Shown here: piece after piece, positions 63,369-64,000 of the stretch
Layout: each line of letters starts with the position of its first letter
How positions within the stretch are numbered: the stretch's first letter is position 1
Assembly: GCF_003641185.1 (NCBI RefSeq)
Contig: NZ_CP032757.1
Coordinates: 124,001-188,000 of the forward strand
Direction: 5' to 3'
DNA length: 64,000 nt
DNA from: Lactiplantibacillus pentosus
Lineage (GTDB): Bacteria; Bacillota; Bacilli; Lactobacillales; Lactobacillaceae
The notes under the pieces: model-generated
The model's database searches: none
Told to the model about the DNA's origin: nothing
What the model saw: the letters and a program-made list of their open reading frames with translations, nothing else
Made by a program: the position numbers and the translations under genes

Positions 63369-64000
63369 ATGTGGCGTTATCATGTTACGGTCAAAGGCTC
63401 GGATGACGAGCTCAAGTGGCTGAACCAGCAAGCACAGCGGGGACAGCGGTTATGCCGAATTACGGGTAATTGGTATCAATTTCAGGCGACCAAGACGCCA
63501 GTGCAGCTCTTCAGTGAATATGTCACGAGCGAGGTGGCGACGGACATTGAGACGAGTCAGCCGCCGTTTGAATTGGTGACCAAGTTGCAGCTCAAGCAGC
63601 CGGATGTCCAAGTCATTTATACGGCGACGACACAAGCCAGTCTGGACGTGACGCGCGTTGATCGGCAAAATGCCCCACTGCAATTGAAAGTCGCGTTGGC
63701 ACAGCGGGGACATTTGATGAATGTGATGAATCTCAGGGTTGTTCTGGGATTACTACTGGCAATGATTTTGATTTATTTCAGGCTCATGAACGACACGTGG
63801 GGCGGCTGGTATGGTTTGATTTGGATCCTATTTAGCTTTTATCCGGCGTGGCAGGCGAGTCGGATTCACAAGCAAGCCAACGCGTTGCGTGTCGTGACGC
63901 AACAGTATGATGATGCGTGGCGGCCAACGATGCACGTCTTTTTGAAAAACATGGCGGCACCGCTTGAGATTGAAAAAGTCGCTAGTATCGGCCAGTGGCA
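63369..64000 (+). CDS. DUF2812 membrane protein, 3' end outside window
   Basis: The frame from ATG 63369 stays open to the window end (210 codons seen). The N-terminus MWRYHVTVKGSDDELKWLNQ fits the DUF2812 start. Two membrane segments at about residues 123-138 and 145-160. Role unknown; PadR neighbour suggests an envelope-stress or drug response function. The true C-terminus is not in view. Confidence 0.8.
   Translation, partial: MWRYHVTVKGSDDELKWLNQQAQRGQRLCRITGNWYQFQATKTPVQLFSEYVTSEVATDIETSQPPFELVTKLQLKQPDVQVIYTATTQASLDVTRVDRQNAPLQLKVALAQRGHLMNVMNLRVVLGLLLAMILIYFRLMNDTWGGWYGLIWILFSFYPAWQASRIHKQANALRVVTQQYDDAWRPTMHVFLKNMAAPLEIEKVASIGQW

Overview
The window looks like a chromosomal segment from a lactobacillus of the Lactiplantibacillus plantarum group. 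The main evidence is a complete nickel-dependent lactate racemase locus (larR-MN-Q-O divergent from larA-B-C-D-E). Supporting evidence is the TPP-riboswitch thiamine salvage operon, a plantarum-type oleate hydratase, CIRCE and CtsR operators, and Gram-positive cre boxes and T-box logic. Three perfect parS sites and one near-perfect one (16-bp ParB sites), plus a perfect Noc-type site, suggest the segment lies near the replication origin.

Layout. 1-2.9 kb: the end of an operon that looks like a defence module, a PD-(D/E)XK-like nuclease domain (5' end outside the window) followed by a 708-aa protein that may be a divergent pPIWI-RE (Argonaute-like) protein. 3.0-4.1 kb: small unknown genes, a parS site and a bidirectional terminator. 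4.1-12.7 kb: the lar locus, with a nickel ECF transporter (LarMN, LarQ, LarO), the regulator LarR, racemase LarA, pincer-cofactor enzymes LarB, LarC (joined by a -1 frameshift at an A10 run) and LarE, and the lactate channel LarD. 12.9-18.5 kb: a quinone reductase-like gene, the thi operon (thiM-thiD-thiE-cytX) and a glutamine amidotransferase. 18.6-28.9 kb: a flavin reductase, MDR/HxlR pair, a HIRAN-domain protein, a NUDIX hydrolase, an amino-acid permease, an unknown protein behind a 12-bp tandem repeat, and an alpha/beta hydrolase.

29.2-36.0 kb: a complete type II-A CRISPR-Cas locus. cas9, cas1, cas2 and csn2 are followed by 11 repeats and 10 spacers. The tracrRNA lies in the cas9-cas1 gap on the opposite strand. 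An orphan MazE-like antitoxin follows. 36.7-47.9 kb: housekeeping and stress genes: a P-type ATPase, a PspC protein, an FMN reductase divergent from a MarR regulator, Hsp20 under HrcA and CtsR sites, two MFS carriers with an ArsR regulator, aldo/keto reductases and a nucleoside deoxyribosyltransferase.

48-64 kb: glycerol dehydrogenase and oleate hydratase, both with cre boxes; a Lys-rich secreted protein; a large Cys-motif protein followed by two parS sites; an Old Yellow Enzyme; an XRE-ImmA-PIN three-gene unit; a methionine T-box-controlled ECF transporter; and GntR, PadR and DUF2812 genes running off the right edge.

The parts most worth follow-up are the nuclease/708-aa module at the left edge, the XRE-ImmA-PIN unit and the parS/Noc sites. 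Family names come from recognising motifs by eye; no database search was run.
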